From positions 3,472,001 through 3,536,000 of the forward strand of contig NZ_CP039432.1 in the NCBI RefSeq assembly GCF_005484805.1: DNA of 64,000 nt, in the 5' to 3' direction. Positions within the stretch are counted from its first letter, which is position 1; each line of letters opens with the position of its first letter. Positions 17,774-26,799 of this stretch are shown one piece after another. A model generated the notes under the pieces. It did not search any database. It was not told where the DNA came from and saw nothing but the letters and a program-made list of their open reading frames with translations. The translations under genes and the position numbers were made by a program. Source of the DNA: Rhodococcus sp. SGAir0479. Its GTDB lineage: Bacteria; Actinomycetota; Actinomycetes; Mycobacteriales; Mycobacteriaceae.

Positions 17774-18385
17774 TCAGCTTCCCCCGCCGGCCGCACCGGC
17801 GAGCGATCCGAGCATGGGCAGCAGACTCGCCAGGTCGACGCCGGCGTCGAGCGCGGTGCTGCCGAACGCCAGCGCCGGGGACACGCTACCGATGCCGTCC
17901 GGGACGATCACCAGCTGCATCGACACCCCGACGTTGCTCGGGTCCAGCACCGACTCCCAGCCGCCGCAGGTGCCGAGGAAGATGTAGACACCCTCGTTCA
18001 CCTGGACGGTCCTGGTGTCGCTGTTCGGTCCGGGGCGCGTGAAGTTGTTGCCGGCCGCCGGGCCGACCCGCAGCCCGGGCGACGCCATGATCGAGATGAG
18101 CTTGCCGTAGTCCTTGGCGTTGAACGCGACGAACGCGTCGAGCCCCTGCTGCCCGTCGAGCAGCGCCGAGGTGCACATGGACTCACTGAAAAACCCCTCG
18201 GCCTTCTTCGGGTTGGTGAGCTTCAGCTCGAGGTTCTTCCCGCCGAAATCGCCCTGCGTGGTCTCGAGCGTCGGACCCTCGTAACGGTCGGCCGCCACGG
18301 CCGTCCCCGCTCCGGTCCACGCGAGCCCCGTCACCATCGCCGCCGCGGCGACCGCTCCCGCAGCCGCCCGCCATTTTCCGCGCAT
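17774..18385 (-). CDS. Secreted two-cysteine protein of unknown function
   Basis: 203 residues from the ATG at 18385, preceded by a strong GGGAGGG; the frame stays open upstream but has no better start. A signal peptide is clear (residues 1 to about 32: basic start, then AAAGAVAAAAMVTGLAW and an AVAA cleavage site). The mature part has exactly two cysteines, Cys71 and Cys140, the second in a GVYIFLGTCGGWES segment, so a single disulfide is likely. It ends in a hydrophobic Leu/Gly-rich stretch. I do not recognise the family. The layout resembles the protein at 38730-39335. It is probably exported and possibly envelope-associated. Confidence 0.75.
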   Translation of the reverse strand: MRGKWRAAAGAVAAAAMVTGLAWTGAGTAVAADRYEGPTLETTQGDFGGKNLELKLTNPKKAEGFFSESMCTSALLDGQQGLDAFVAFNAKDYGKLISIMASPGLRVGPAAGNNFTRPGPNSDTRTVQVNEGVYIFLGTCGGWESVLDPSNVGVSMQLVIVPDGIGSVSPALAFGSTALDAGVDLASLLPMLGSLAGAAGGGS

Positions 18386-18518
18386 GTTTTCCCTCCCGAG
18401 CCCGCTGTGCCGTCCGGCCGCCCTCGCGTCCCCGCGCGCAAACGGTGCCCCATCCTGACACCGAAAGAGCCGGCGCGGGCCGGAATCGGGATATTTGCGC
18501 GGTCGGCCCCATTCGAGC

Positions 18519-19373
18519 TCAGCGGTTGCCGCGATACCGCAGGAACCGCCAGGCGTAGGGCAGGATGCGTGACACCGGCACCGACCGGGGCCAGGCGTCG
18601 GGACGGAAGTAGGCGTCGGAGCCGCCGTCGACGAAAACGACACTCCCGCAGAGGAAGTCCGCAGCGTCCGAGAGCATGAAGACGACCCAGTCGCCGAGCC
18701 GTCCGGCGTCCCCGAAACCGCCGACGGGCACCGGGAACCGCCGGATCACCTTGGCCTCGGCGGGGGTCGCCAACTGCTTCTCGAGCAGCGGCGTCAGGAT
18801 CGCGCCGGGCGCCAGCACATTGAGTCGGATGCCCGCCCCGGCCCAGTCCGCGGTGGTGGCGTGGCGCCGGACCCAGCGCGTGACCGCGATCTTCGAGCCG
18901 GCGTACATCATCGGCGGCGAGTTCTTCCCGAACAGGCGGACCGCTCGCGCCGCCCGGGTGACGTCGCCCGCGAGCAGTGCCCGCACCGCGCGGCGCGGCA
19001 CCGCAGGGGTCGTGGTGGTCGAGTTGCTCCCGAACACAACCACTTTGGCGCTTCCGGTCGCGGCCAGCGCGGTCCGCCACCCCTCCAGCAGTTCGACGAC
19101 ACCGAGGTAGTTCACCGCACCGATCAGCGGCAGCCGCTCCGTGCCCGGCACCGGCCCCACGCCGGCGGCCAGCACCGCGCCGTCGAGCCGGCCGTCGGTG
19201 CGCGACAGCACCTCCCGCACCGCGCGGCGTCGCCCGTCGTCGGTGGACAGGTCGGCGACGACGTCCGCGTCCGCGAGGTCGACGCCCACCACGGTGTGCC
19301 CTGCCGCCGTCAATTTGTCCACGACCGCGCGCCCCATCCCCGAGGCCGAGCCGGTGACCGCATAGACGCCCAT
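18519..19373 (-). CDS. Short-chain dehydrogenase/reductase, steroid-dehydrogenase-like
   Basis: 284 residues from the ATG at 19373, with GGGAGG 6 nt upstream; a GTG five codons earlier overlaps that site and is less likely. The nucleotide-binding motif is TGSASGMGRAV near residue 8, NxAG-like VLAAGVGP follows, and the catalytic Tyr-Lys pair lies in MYAGSKIAVTRW (YxxxK). VFVDGGSDAYF ends the classic SDR fold. A DALADADVV-like acidic residue after the second strand suggests NAD(H). The substrate is unknown; hydroxysteroid or other alcohols are typical. It is on the opposite side of a palindrome from cysE. Confidence 0.85.
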   Translation of the reverse strand: MGVYAVTGSASGMGRAVVDKLTAAGHTVVGVDLADADVVADLSTDDGRRRAVREVLSRTDGRLDGAVLAAGVGPVPGTERLPLIGAVNYLGVVELLEGWRTALAATGSAKVVVFGSNSTTTTPAVPRRAVRALLAGDVTRAARAVRLFGKNSPPMMYAGSKIAVTRWVRRHATTADWAGAGIRLNVLAPGAILTPLLEKQLATPAEAKVIRRFPVPVGGFGDAGRLGDWVVFMLSDAADFLCGSVVFVDGGSDAYFRPDAWPRSVPVSRILPYAWRFLRYRGNR

Positions 19374-19460
19374 GTACACCCTCCCCACGACGGCCGGCCC
19401 GAGGACCGTCCCCGGCAGCGCCCGTCGCCAAGGTCGACACGCTACGCCGCTCCCCCCGAA

Positions 19461-19511
19461 AGCTGAAGGGTCCCTTCGTGCGCTGTCAGCGCACGAAGGG
19501 ACCCTTCAGCT
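19461..19511. terminator. Perfect 51-nt palindrome after cysE
   Basis: Two 25-nt arms (19461-19485 and 19487-19511) are exact reverse complements around one T at 19486. The outer end reads AGCTGAAGGG and the inner end CGTGCGCTG. It sits 15 nt beyond the cysE stop and about 90 nt upstream of the SDR start on the same strand, so it can end the cysK-cysE transcript. Its outer core matches the hairpin at 17706-17752. Confidence 0.7.
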
Positions 19512-19526
19512 GGAGAACCCGGGGCG

Positions 19527-20105
19527 TCAGATGTACATCGCCGGGTCGATGTAGCACGTGGGGTCGACCAGCTGCTCGTGCTGCTTGCGCGGGCGCACCG
19601 TGGCCGGGATGCCGGTCGCGATGTGGTCGGCCGGGATGTCGCGGGTGACGACGGCGTTCGCGCCGATCGCGACGTCGTCGCCGATCATCAGCGGTCCGAG
19701 GACCTTCGCGCCCGCACCGATGGTGACGCGGTTGCCGATCGTCGGGTGCCGCTTGGCCTTCGCGAGCGAGCGGCCGCCGAGCGTGACGCCGTGATAGATC
19801 ATCACGTCGTCGCCGATCTCGGCGGTCTCCCCGATCACGACACCCATGCCGTGATCGATGAAGAACCGCTTCCCGATGGTGGCGCCGGGGTGGATCTCGA
19901 CGCCGGTGAGGAACCGCGTGAACTGTGCGAGTACCCGGGCCGGCCCGCGCAGCGCGGGAACCGCCCACATGCGGTGCGCGATCCGGTGCGACCAGATCGC
20001 GTGCAGGCCCGAGTACACGACGGCGTTCTCGGCGTCGCTGCGCGCGGCCGGGTCCTGGCCTCTTGCCGCCTGCAGATCCTCCCGGATCGTGCGCAGCACA
20101 GTCAC
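19527..20105 (-). CDS. cysE: Serine O-acetyltransferase
   Basis: 192 residues from the GTG at 20105, chosen because it starts 4 nt after the cysK stop; longer starts would overlap cysK. It makes O-acetylserine from serine and acetyl-CoA, the first step of cysteine synthesis. The C-terminal left-handed beta-helix repeats are visible ([44 protein letters not shown]), with the catalytic His in FIDHGMG and in YHGVTLGG. The chain ends in the hydrophobic [10 protein letters not shown] tail; an Ile end is what the synthase active site binds to form the cysteine synthase complex. It is translationally close to cysK and forms an operon with it. Confidence 0.93.
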   Translation of the reverse strand: MTVLRTIREDLQAARGQDPAARSDAENAVVYSGLHAIWSHRIAHRMWAVPALRGPARVLAQFTRFLTGVEIHPGATIGKRFFIDHGMGVVIGETAEIGDDVMIYHGVTLGGRSLAKAKRHPTIGNRVTIGAGAKVLGPLMIGDDVAIGANAVVTRDIPADHIATGIPATVRPRKQHEQLVDPTCYIDPAMYI

Positions 20106-20109
20106 GCGA

Positions 20110-21042
20110 TCAGCCCCGGATGTGCTCGAAGAGCGGGGTCGAGATGTAGCGCTCACCGAAGTCGCACACCACCGCGACGATCAGCTTGCCGGCGTTCTCC
20201 GGACGCTTCGCCAGTTCGAGCGCGGCCCACACGATGGCGCCCGACGAGATACCGCCGAGAATGCCCTCCTGCGTCCCGAGGTCGCGCGCGACGCGGATCG
20301 CGTCGTCGAACTCGACGTCGACGATCTCGTCGTAGATCTCGCGATCGAGAACGTCGGGCACGAAGTTGGCGCCGATGCCCTGGATCTTGTGCGGGCCGGG
20401 CTCGCCGCCGTTGAGGATCGGCGAGTCGGCCGGCTCGACGCCGACGATCTTGACGTCCGGGTTGTACTTGCGCAGCGTGCGGCCGGCACCGGTGATGGTG
20501 CCGCCGGTGCCGATGCCGGCGACGAAGATGTCGACGTTGCCGTCGGTGTCCGCCCAGATCTCCTCACCGGTGGTGCGGGCGTGGATCTCGGGGTTCGCGA
20601 CGTTCGCGAACTGGCGCGCCAGCACCGCGTTCTCGTTCTCCGCGACGATCTCCTCGGCCTTCTTGACTGCTCCGGCCATGCCCTCGGCGCCCGGGGTGAG
20701 CACGATCTCGGCGCCGAACGCGCGCAGCATGACGCGCCGCTCGGTCGACATCGTCTCCGGCATCGTGAGGATGACCTTGTAGCCGCGGGCCGCACCGACC
20801 ATCGCGAGCGCGATGCCCGTGTTGCCGGAGGTGCCCTCGACGATGGTGCCGCCCGGCTTCAGCTCACCGGACTGCTCGGCGGCGTCGATGATCGCGACGC
20901 CGATCCGGTCCTTGACGCTGTTGGCAGGGTTGTAGAACTCGAGTTTCGCGACCACCTGGGCGTCGAGGCCCTCGGTGAGACGGTTCAGGCGCACCAGCGG
21001 GGTGCGTCCGACCAGTTCGGTGACGTTGTTGTAGATCCCCAT
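20110..21042 (-). CDS. cysK: Cysteine synthase A (O-acetylserine sulfhydrylase)
   Basis: 310 residues, standard length. A PLP enzyme that replaces the acetyl group of O-acetylserine with sulfide. The PLP lysine lies in [15 protein letters not shown] (about residue 44), the substrate loop is [12 protein letters not shown], and the PLP phosphate loop is [23 protein letters not shown] is the C-terminal Ser-pyridine contact. A strong GAGGAGG Shine-Dalgarno precedes the ATG. It is transcribed before cysE with 4 nt between them. The pckA terminator lies upstream, so the promoter should be in 21043-21225. Confidence 0.95.
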   Translation of the reverse strand: MGIYNNVTELVGRTPLVRLNRLTEGLDAQVVAKLEFYNPANSVKDRIGVAIIDAAEQSGELKPGGTIVEGTSGNTGIALAMVGAARGYKVILTMPETMSTERRVMLRAFGAEIVLTPGAEGMAGAVKKAEEIVAENENAVLARQFANVANPEIHARTTGEEIWADTDGNVDIFVAGIGTGGTITGAGRTLRKYNPDVKIVGVEPADSPILNGGEPGPHKIQGIGANFVPDVLDREIYDEIVDVEFDDAIRVARDLGTQEGILGGISSGAIVWAALELAKRPENAGKLIVAVVCDFGERYISTPLFEHIRG

Positions 21043-21226
21043 GCCGGATCCTCCTCGTGGCTACGTCGGGCAGCCGGGTCGATGTCGGGGTGTGCTGCTG
21101 TCAGGGTGGTGCTATTGCACCATCATGCCGTGAACGGCACAGCACCGGGTCCACGGACGTACGAACGTATACGCACGTCGACAAAATCGCAGGCGGCGCC
21201 GTCTTCCACGATCACCCCTGAAACGA

Positions 21227-21271
21227 CGAATGTCACATCGGTTCAGTCCAACTGAACCGATGTGACATTCG
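21227..21271. terminator. Perfect 21-bp hairpin downstream of pckA
   Basis: Arms 21227-21247 and 21251-21271 are exact reverse complements around a CCA loop. The core is AATGTCACATCGGTTCAGT and is AT-richer than its surroundings. It starts 20 nt after the pckA stop and precedes cysK, so it can end the pckA transcript. The remainder of 21043-21226 shows no gene. An operator function is an alternative because the stem is an exact inverted repeat with a short loop. Confidence 0.65.
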
Positions 21272-21290
21272 GTCGAAACGCGGAGCGGGA

Positions 21291-23120
21291 TCAGCCCAGG
21301 CGCTGCTTCAGGGCCTCGAACTCGTCCCGCACACCCGACGGCACCTTCTCGCCGAGGAACTCGAGCCACTCCTCGATGAGCGGAATCTCCGCCTTCCACT
21401 CGTCGACGTTCACGGCCAGCGCCTCGTCGACGTCCGCGGCCTCGACATCGAGACCGTCGAGGGAGAGGTCGGACGCGGTCGGCACGTAACCGATCGGGGT
21501 GCTGACGGCGTCGGCCTTGTGCTCGATGCGGTCGATGATCCACTTGAGCACGCGGGAGTTCTCGCCGAAACCGGGCCACAGGAAGCGGCCGTCCTCGCCC
21601 CGACGGAACCAGTTCACGTAGAAGATCTTGGGGAGCTTCTCCGCGTCGGCGTTCTTGCCGAGGTTGATCCAGTGGTTGAGGTAGTCACCGGCGTTGTAGC
21701 CGAGGAACGGCAGCATCGCCATCGGGTCGCGGCGGACCGAGCCGACCTTGCCCTCGGCGGCAGCGGTCTGCTCGGACGACAGCGTCGCACCGAGGAAGGT
21801 GCCGTGCTGCCAGTCGAAGGACTCGCTGACCAGCGGCACCGTCGTCTTGCGGCGGCCACCGAACAGGATCGCCGAGATCGGCACACCCTGCGGGTCGTCC
21901 CACTCGGGGGCCAGGATCGGGCACTGCGACATCGGGGTGCAGTAGCGCGAGTTGGGATGGGCGGCGTTGGTGCCGGACTCGGGGGTCCAGTCGTTGCCCT
22001 TCCAGTCGATCAGGTGCTGCGGGTCGCCCTCGAGGCCCTCCCACCACACGTCGCCGTCGTCGGTGAGCGCCACGTTGGTGTACAGCGTGTTGCCGGCCTC
22101 GACGGTCTTCATGGCGTTGGGGTTGGAGCCGTAGTTGGTGCCCGGCGCGACGCCGAAGAAACCGAACTCCGGGTTGACCGCGTACAGGCGGCCGTCCTCA
22201 CCGAAACGCATCCACGCGATGTCGTCGCCGAGGGTCTCGGCGCGCCAGCCCGGAATGGTCGGCTGGATCATCGCGAGGTTGGTCTTACCGCACGCCGACG
22301 GGAACGCGGCCGCGACGTAGTAGTTCTTGTTCTCCGGCGAGATCAGCTTGAGGATGAGCATGTGCTCGGCCAGCCAGCCCTCGTCGTGCGCCATCGCCGA
22401 CGCGATGCGCAGCGAGTAGCACTTCTTGCCGAGCAGCGCGTTGCCGCCGTAGCCGGAACCGAAGCTCCAGATCTCACGGGTCTCGGGGAAGTGGGTGATG
22501 TACTTCGTGTCGTTGCACGGCCACGGCACATCGGCCTGGCCCTCGGCGAGCGGAGCACCCACGGAGTGCAGGGCCTTCACGAACGGACGATCCGTGCCCA
22601 GCTTCTCGAGCGCGGCCTTGCCCATGCGGGTCATGATGCGCATCGACACGACGACGTACTCGGAGTCGGTGATCTCGACACCCAGCTTCGGGTCGTCGGC
22701 ACCGAGCGGGCCCATGCAGAACGGCACCACGTACATGGTGCGACCGCGCATGCTGCCGCGGTACAGGCCCGTCATCAGCTCCCGCATCTCGGCCGGGTCC
22801 ATCCAGTTGTTGGTGGGGCCGGCATCGATCTGCTTCTCCGAGCAGATGTAGGTGCGGGACTCGACGCGCGCGACGTCGGACGGATCGGAGTTGCCGAGGA
22901 ACGAGTTCGGCTTCTTCTCGTCGTTGAGACGGGTGAACGTCCCGGCCTCGACGAGCTGATCGGTCAGACGCTCCCACTCCTCGTCGGAGCCGTCGGCGAA
23001 GACGACCCGGTCGGGCTGGGTCAGCTCGGCAACCTCGCGAACCCAGGCGAGCAGCTCGGAGTGCTCGGTAGGGGGCGTGCCGTCAGTTCCGTTCAGACCG
23101 GGAATGGTCGCTGAGGTCAT
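21291..23120 (-). CDS. pckA: Phosphoenolpyruvate carboxykinase (GTP)
   Basis: 609 residues from the ATG at 23120 (Shine-Dalgarno CAGGAGAG). The frame stays open for 40 more codons but lacks homology there. It converts oxaloacetate and GTP to PEP, the first committed step of gluconeogenesis. The GTP-type signature [13 protein letters not shown] contains the reactive cysteine and P-loop (about residues 270-282); [31 protein letters not shown] and metal ligands (His, Lys, Asp) are present. Mycobacteria have pckA (Rv0211) beside the same dynamin-like/trmB genes. A candidate promoter with a small palindrome lies 160-190 nt upstream. Confidence 0.96.
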   Translation of the reverse strand: MTSATIPGLNGTDGTPPTEHSELLAWVREVAELTQPDRVVFADGSDEEWERLTDQLVEAGTFTRLNDEKKPNSFLGNSDPSDVARVESRTYICSEKQIDAGPTNNWMDPAEMRELMTGLYRGSMRGRTMYVVPFCMGPLGADDPKLGVEITDSEYVVVSMRIMTRMGKAALEKLGTDRPFVKALHSVGAPLAEGQADVPWPCNDTKYITHFPETREIWSFGSGYGGNALLGKKCYSLRIASAMAHDEGWLAEHMLILKLISPENKNYYVAAAFPSACGKTNLAMIQPTIPGWRAETLGDDIAWMRFGEDGRLYAVNPEFGFFGVAPGTNYGSNPNAMKTVEAGNTLYTNVALTDDGDVWWEGLEGDPQHLIDWKGNDWTPESGTNAAHPNSRYCTPMSQCPILAPEWDDPQGVPISAILFGGRRKTTVPLVSESFDWQHGTFLGATLSSEQTAAAEGKVGSVRRDPMAMLPFLGYNAGDYLNHWINLGKNADAEKLPKIFYVNWFRRGEDGRFLWPGFGENSRVLKWIIDRIEHKADAVSTPIGYVPTASDLSLDGLDVEAADVDEALAVNVDEWKAEIPLIEEWLEFLGEKVPSGVRDEFEALKQRLG

Positions 23121-23279
23121 CAAACTCTCCTGGGGTGGGGCCGGGAACCGGATCGACCACAACAGCCCCGCACGTCGCGGGGCTGAGACGAAGCCTGAAC
23201 CGATTTCCCCCTCTCGGCGGGGTTGCCACCCGCCCACTCCGCCTGCCGTCCCCGTACGTCACCGCGGACAACGAACGAA

Positions 23280-23315
23280 GGACACGGGTGCCGGGTGTCC
23301 TAGATATAGAGGTTA
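23280..23315 (-). promoter_or_regulatory. Candidate pckA promoter region
   Basis: The 276-nt gap between the DxDGDG protein and pckA holds an AT-rich patch (TATATCTA on the minus strand, about 23300-23310) that could be a -10 box. A 6-bp inverted repeat (GGACAC at 23280-23285, GTGTCC at 23295-23300) lies just downstream of it in the pckA direction. No other gene is seen in this gap. Confidence 0.3.
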
Positions 23316-23396
23316 ACGCCGTGCGTCGATCGAGGGGGAACCGGGTGTCGTCGGTTAGGTCACAGGAACGATTCAGACCCGCACCCGCAGTTTCGC

Positions 23397-23693
23397 CTAC
23401 TCCCCGAGGTCGCCCGCGTCGACGCGTTCCCACCGTTCGGCGCCGTCCGGGTCGCGGTGGAACTCCCACGCCGCGTACTCGCCGTCCGTGCCCACGATCG
23501 TCAGGTGGTCGGACTCGCCGTCGCCGTCGGTGTCGGCCACGACGATCGTCGCGTCCTCCGTCTCGAACACCTGGGTGTCGAGCACCCCGTCGCCGTCGAC
23601 GTCGTACGCCAGCCCGCCCGCGTGCAGCGCGCCCGCGTCGGCACCGAATTCGTCCGGGTGCGGATCGGCGGTCACGTCCTCGGTGGTGATCAT
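23397..23693 (-). CDS. Small acidic DxDGDG-repeat protein (DUF6802-like)
   Basis: 98 residues from the ATG at 23693 (GGGAGGACCC upstream). Very acidic, with two short repeats: YDVDGDGVLDTQ and ADTDGDGESDHL (about residues 33 and 57). Both match the EF-hand/dockerin-like Ca-binding loop pattern DxDGDGxxD but are followed by beta-strand-like stretches rather than helices. No signal peptide is visible. Actinobacterial proteins of this kind fall in DUF6802, whose role is unknown; Ca binding is an inference from the loops. It lies downstream of the dynamin-like gene, whose stop at 23722 is 28 nt away. Confidence 0.7.
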   Translation of the reverse strand: MITTEDVTADPHPDEFGADAGALHAGGLAYDVDGDGVLDTQVFETEDATIVVADTDGDGESDHLTIVGTDGEYAAWEFHRDPDGAERWERVDAGDLGE

Positions 23694-23721
23694 GGGTCCT
23701 CCCCTGCTCGGTATGCGCCTG

Positions 23722-25134
23722 TCACCCGGTTGGACGCGCACCCGCCGGGCTCGGTTCCATCGCGTTGGCGAGCGCGTCCAGCACCGCGGTCAGCGCGGCG
23801 CGGTCCCGGTCGCACGCCGCGAGACGGCCGCCCCGTTCGGTCGCCGCTCGCCGCGCCTCGCCGTCGAGGGCCGCCAGCTGCTCGTCGATCTCGAGGCTCG
23901 CGGCCCGGCAGTCCGCGATGACCTGCGCACTCACGTCGCCCTCCACCTCGAGGATCCGGCCGAGCACCCGCTGCTCGAGCTGGGCACGCAGGTGAGCGGC
24001 GGTGTCCGACGCCCACTGCCGCAGGTGGGCGCGGTCGGCGACCAGCCGGCGCGCCCGCGCGATCCACCACGCGGCGCCGGCGCCGAGCGTGAGCGTGATG
24101 GGGATGGACGCGATGTCGAGCGCCGGCAGCATCGAGATCGGCGCAACGGCGAGCCGTCCCAGCCCGACGCCCGCCGACGCCCCCACCAGCACCATCAGCC
24201 GGTCCTCGACGCCGCGGTGCCGGGCGTCCGGCGCGTCCGGTCGCGGGGCCGGCGCCGCCGACGGGGTGGCCGGCCCGGGCACGCCCGCCCGCGCGGCGAT
24301 CTCCGCGACCCGGCGCGCGAGACCCTCGTCGAGGTCGGCCGCCGCCTGCTCGGCGAGCGCGGTCACCCGGGCAGGGATCGCCGCCAGGTCGCGGCGGCCG
24401 GCCCGGTCGATCTCGGAGCGCGCGGCCACCGCCGTCGCGCGGATCCGGTTGCCGGCGTCGTGCACCAGATCCACCCGGGCGCGTTGCACGTCGGCCCGCA
24501 GCTGCGCCAGCCGTTCCGCTCGGCCGCCGTCACGTTGCGCGGCGAGCCGGGCCCGGCGCGTCCGCAGCGTGTCGGTGTCGGGGCCGTCCCGCAGCGTCCG
24601 CGCGGTCGCGGTGATCCGGCGGCACGTCCGTTCGACGAGGGAGTGCGCCGCGCGCCGGTCGTTGCGTGCGGCGAGCGCGACGGGGTCCTCGGCGAGCAGC
24701 GCGCGCACCGGCGGCGCCGCACCCGCCGGGTCGACGAGCGGCCGGCCCGCGAACCGCGGGGCGTGGGCCCGCAGCAGCGCCAGGTCCCGTTCCCGCACCG
24801 CCGACCGGCCCGGTTCGCCGCCACCGGACAGCACGAGGACCACGTGCTCGACGTCCGCCGCCGCCGCGTCCAGTGCGGCCAGTTCGTCCCGGCCGAGGAC
24901 CGAGGCGCCGTCGAACACCACGACGGCCACCGCCGCCGGCCCCGGCCCGAACGCCGGCCCGAACTCGGCCAGCGCGTCGAGTACCGGCGCCCGGTCGATT
25001 CCGCGGACGGCGACCACACGGACCGTGCCCGGCGTGGCGGTGCGGGACCGCCAGGCCCGCAGACCGTCCGGGTCCCACCGCTCGACGATCCGCTGCGCGT
25101 CCGGCGGAAACTCCGGCAACTCCGGGGTCACCAC
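23722..25134 (-). CDS. Degenerate dynamin-like membrane protein (Rv0210-like)
   Basis: 470 residues. The first 130 or so residues look like a GTPase core but lack a P-loop; a VVFDGASVLGRDELAALDAA stretch remains (about 72-91). Residues 150-290 are long charged helices. Residues about 313-360 form two hydrophobic helices in a hairpin (MVLVGASAGVGLGRL; ITLTLGAGAAWWI), followed by coiled-coil to about 450. GTPase head, stalk and hydrophobic hairpin paddle is the layout of bacterial dynamin-like proteins, which often come in pairs. The start overlaps the stop of the upstream GTPase-like gene by 7 nt. Mycobacteria have hypothetical proteins here (recalled as Rv0209/Rv0210). The dynamin assignment is inference. 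Confidence 0.6.
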   Translation of the reverse strand: MVTPELPEFPPDAQRIVERWDPDGLRAWRSRTATPGTVRVVAVRGIDRAPVLDALAEFGPAFGPGPAAVAVVVFDGASVLGRDELAALDAAAADVEHVVLVLSGGGEPGRSAVRERDLALLRAHAPRFAGRPLVDPAGAAPPVRALLAEDPVALAARNDRRAAHSLVERTCRRITATARTLRDGPDTDTLRTRRARLAAQRDGGRAERLAQLRADVQRARVDLVHDAGNRIRATAVAARSEIDRAGRRDLAAIPARVTALAEQAAADLDEGLARRVAEIAARAGVPGPATPSAAPAPRPDAPDARHRGVEDRLMVLVGASAGVGLGRLAVAPISMLPALDIASIPITLTLGAGAAWWIARARRLVADRAHLRQWASDTAAHLRAQLEQRVLGRILEVEGDVSAQVIADCRAASLEIDEQLAALDGEARRAATERGGRLAACDRDRAALTAVLDALANAMEPSPAGARPTG

Positions 25135-25832
25135 GCACGCACCTGCGCTCGCCGCGCCGCGAGCGTCCGGCGACGCCGCCCTCCGGCGCCGGTGCCCGCG
25201 GCGTCCGCCGCCCGCACCGCCAGCCGCACCGCCTCGTCGCTGCGCAGGTACTGCTCGAGGACCTCACGTTCCGGACCGCGGGCAGCGCCCTGAGCGATCG
25301 CGGCCAGGGCCGCGCAGCTGCGGCGGGCCCGGGCGACCTCCACGGCGGCGGCGACGGCCGCGAGTGCGTCGGCGCGGCCGTCGGGCTCCGGGCCGACGTC
25401 GTCCGCGCCCACGATCGGCAGCGTGACGACATCGGTCTCCGCTTCGCACTCCGCGGCGACCACCAGCGCCGTCGCCCACGACGGCTGCAGATCCGCCTTG
25501 TTCACGAGCGCGACCGTGACTTCCCGCGGGGCGCGGCGCAGCGTCTCGAGGTCGGGGGTACGGGCGGGCCCCGACAGCACGTGGACGACGACGTCACCGT
25601 CGAGTTCGGGGTCGGCAGATCCGGGCGCGTCCACGGCCCCGGACTCGGTGACGTCGCCGAGCCCGGCGGCGGCGAGCAGCCGCGCGACGGTGGTCCGCCC
25701 GACACCCGCCCGTCCGACGATTTGGATTCGGATCGGCGCGGTCAGCGCCCCCAGTGCCCGCGCGGCGGTACCGCCGGTGTCGGCGGCGATGCTGCGGAGC
25801 AGTTCGCACCCGCTCACCACTGCGTTCCCCAC
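25128..25832 (-). CDS. GTPase-like protein with Lys-to-Arg Walker A, partner of the dynamin-like gene
   Basis: 234 residues from the GTG at 25832 (AGGGGGAC upstream); the frame opens further upstream without support. G1: IVGRAGVGRTTVA (about 38-50), where the P-loop Lys expected at position 46 is Arg. G3-like: VDAPGSAD (about 67-74). G4: ALVNKADLQPSW (111-114 is NKAD). The G-box set is that of a TRAFAC or dynamin GTPase head, but an Arg P-loop usually lowers or abolishes hydrolysis. C-terminal half is helical and basic. It overlaps the next gene by 7 nt, so the two are translated together. Confidence 0.6.
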   Translation of the reverse strand: MGNAVVSGCELLRSIAADTGGTAARALGALTAPIRIQIVGRAGVGRTTVARLLAAAGLGDVTESGAVDAPGSADPELDGDVVVHVLSGPARTPDLETLRRAPREVTVALVNKADLQPSWATALVVAAECEAETDVVTLPIVGADDVGPEPDGRADALAAVAAAVEVARARRSCAALAAIAQGAARGPEREVLEQYLRSDEAVRLAVRAADAAGTGAGGRRRRTLAARRAQVRAW

Positions 25833-26007
25833 GCTGTCCCCCCTTTGCCGTGACCGGCGCAGGCCGATTCTGACAGTGCCCCGGACCCGGAGCAAGAGTG
25901 CCGCTACCAGCGAAGATGGGCGAGAACGGCGGGTCGGCGCGACACAACCCGACCAAAGTGTCCATATTATCTGGCGACCGTGACGGCCCCCACTCACGGA
26001 CATACGT

Positions 26008-26019
26008 GACAATGGTGCG
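26008..26019 (+). promoter_or_regulatory. Leaderless -10 box of trmB
   Basis: GACAAT at 26008-26013 is 6 nt before the GTG start at 26020, and no Shine-Dalgarno is seen. This should drive the trmB-NYN-mmpL3 transcript. Confidence 0.45.
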
Positions 26020-26799
26020 GTGAACCACGCCGAGCAGGACGCACTCGAGACCCCGCACGACGACGCCGTCGACCGCTCTTCCGCCGACGGAGAGGCCGAG
26101 AAGTCGGACGGCGCCGGGAAGGGTTCACGCCTCTACCCGCGGGTGACGAGCTTCCGGTCCCGCCGTGGTTCGCTGACCGAACCGCAGCAGGGCGCGTGGG
26201 ACCGGCAGTGGCCGAAGATCGGCCGCGACGTGGGCGACGAGCTGCTCGACACCACGGCTTGGTTCGGCCGCGAGGCCCCGCTGATCGTCGAGATCGGTTC
26301 GGGTACGGGCACCGCGACCGCCGCGATGGCGAAGGCCGAGCCGCACGTGAACCTCATCGCCGTCGAGGTCTACCGGCCGGGTCTGGCACAGCTGCTGCAG
26401 CTGGTCGAACGGAACGACATCCCCAACGTCCGGGTGCTGCGCGGGGACGCCGTCGAGGTGCTCGAGCACATGGTGGCCCCGGAGTCCCTGACCGGCGTCC
26501 GGGTGTTCTTCCCGGATCCGTGGCCCAAGGCGCGCCACCACAAGCGGCGGCTGCTGCAGGGCCCGACGTTCGCGCTGATCGCGAGCCGTCTGAAGCCCGG
26601 CGGTGTGCTGCACGTCGCCACCGACCACGCCGAGTACGCCGAAGCGATCCGCGAGGCCGGTGACGCCGAGCCGCTGCTCACGGAGCTGGACTGGGAGTCC
26701 CCGATGACGCACGAGCGGCCGGTGACGAAGTTCGAAGACAAGGCGCACAAGGTCGGAAGCACCATCACCGAACTCATCTGGGGGAAGATCAAGCCATGA
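26020..26799 (+). CDS. trmB: tRNA (guanine-N7)-methyltransferase
   Basis: 259 residues. TrmB methylates G46 in the variable loop of many tRNAs using SAM. The SAM loop reads IVEIGSGTGTATAAMAKAEP (about residues 89-108). The family's hallmark FPDPWPKARHHKRRL (about 166-180) holds the Asp and Trp-Pro-Lys active-site residues. The first 45 residues are a charged extension that may be dispensable. Its last bases overlap the NYN gene by 4 nt, and mmpL3 follows; the same trmB-NYN-mmpL3 order exists in mycobacteria (Rv0208c-Rv0206c). The start is a GTG at 26020. Confidence 0.95.
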   Translation: MNHAEQDALETPHDDAVDRSSADGEAEKSDGAGKGSRLYPRVTSFRSRRGSLTEPQQGAWDRQWPKIGRDVGDELLDTTAWFGREAPLIVEIGSGTGTATAAMAKAEPHVNLIAVEVYRPGLAQLLQLVERNDIPNVRVLRGDAVEVLEHMVAPESLTGVRVFFPDPWPKARHHKRRLLQGPTFALIASRLKPGGVLHVATDHAEYAEAIREAGDAEPLLTELDWESPMTHERPVTKFEDKAHKVGSTITELIWGKIKP

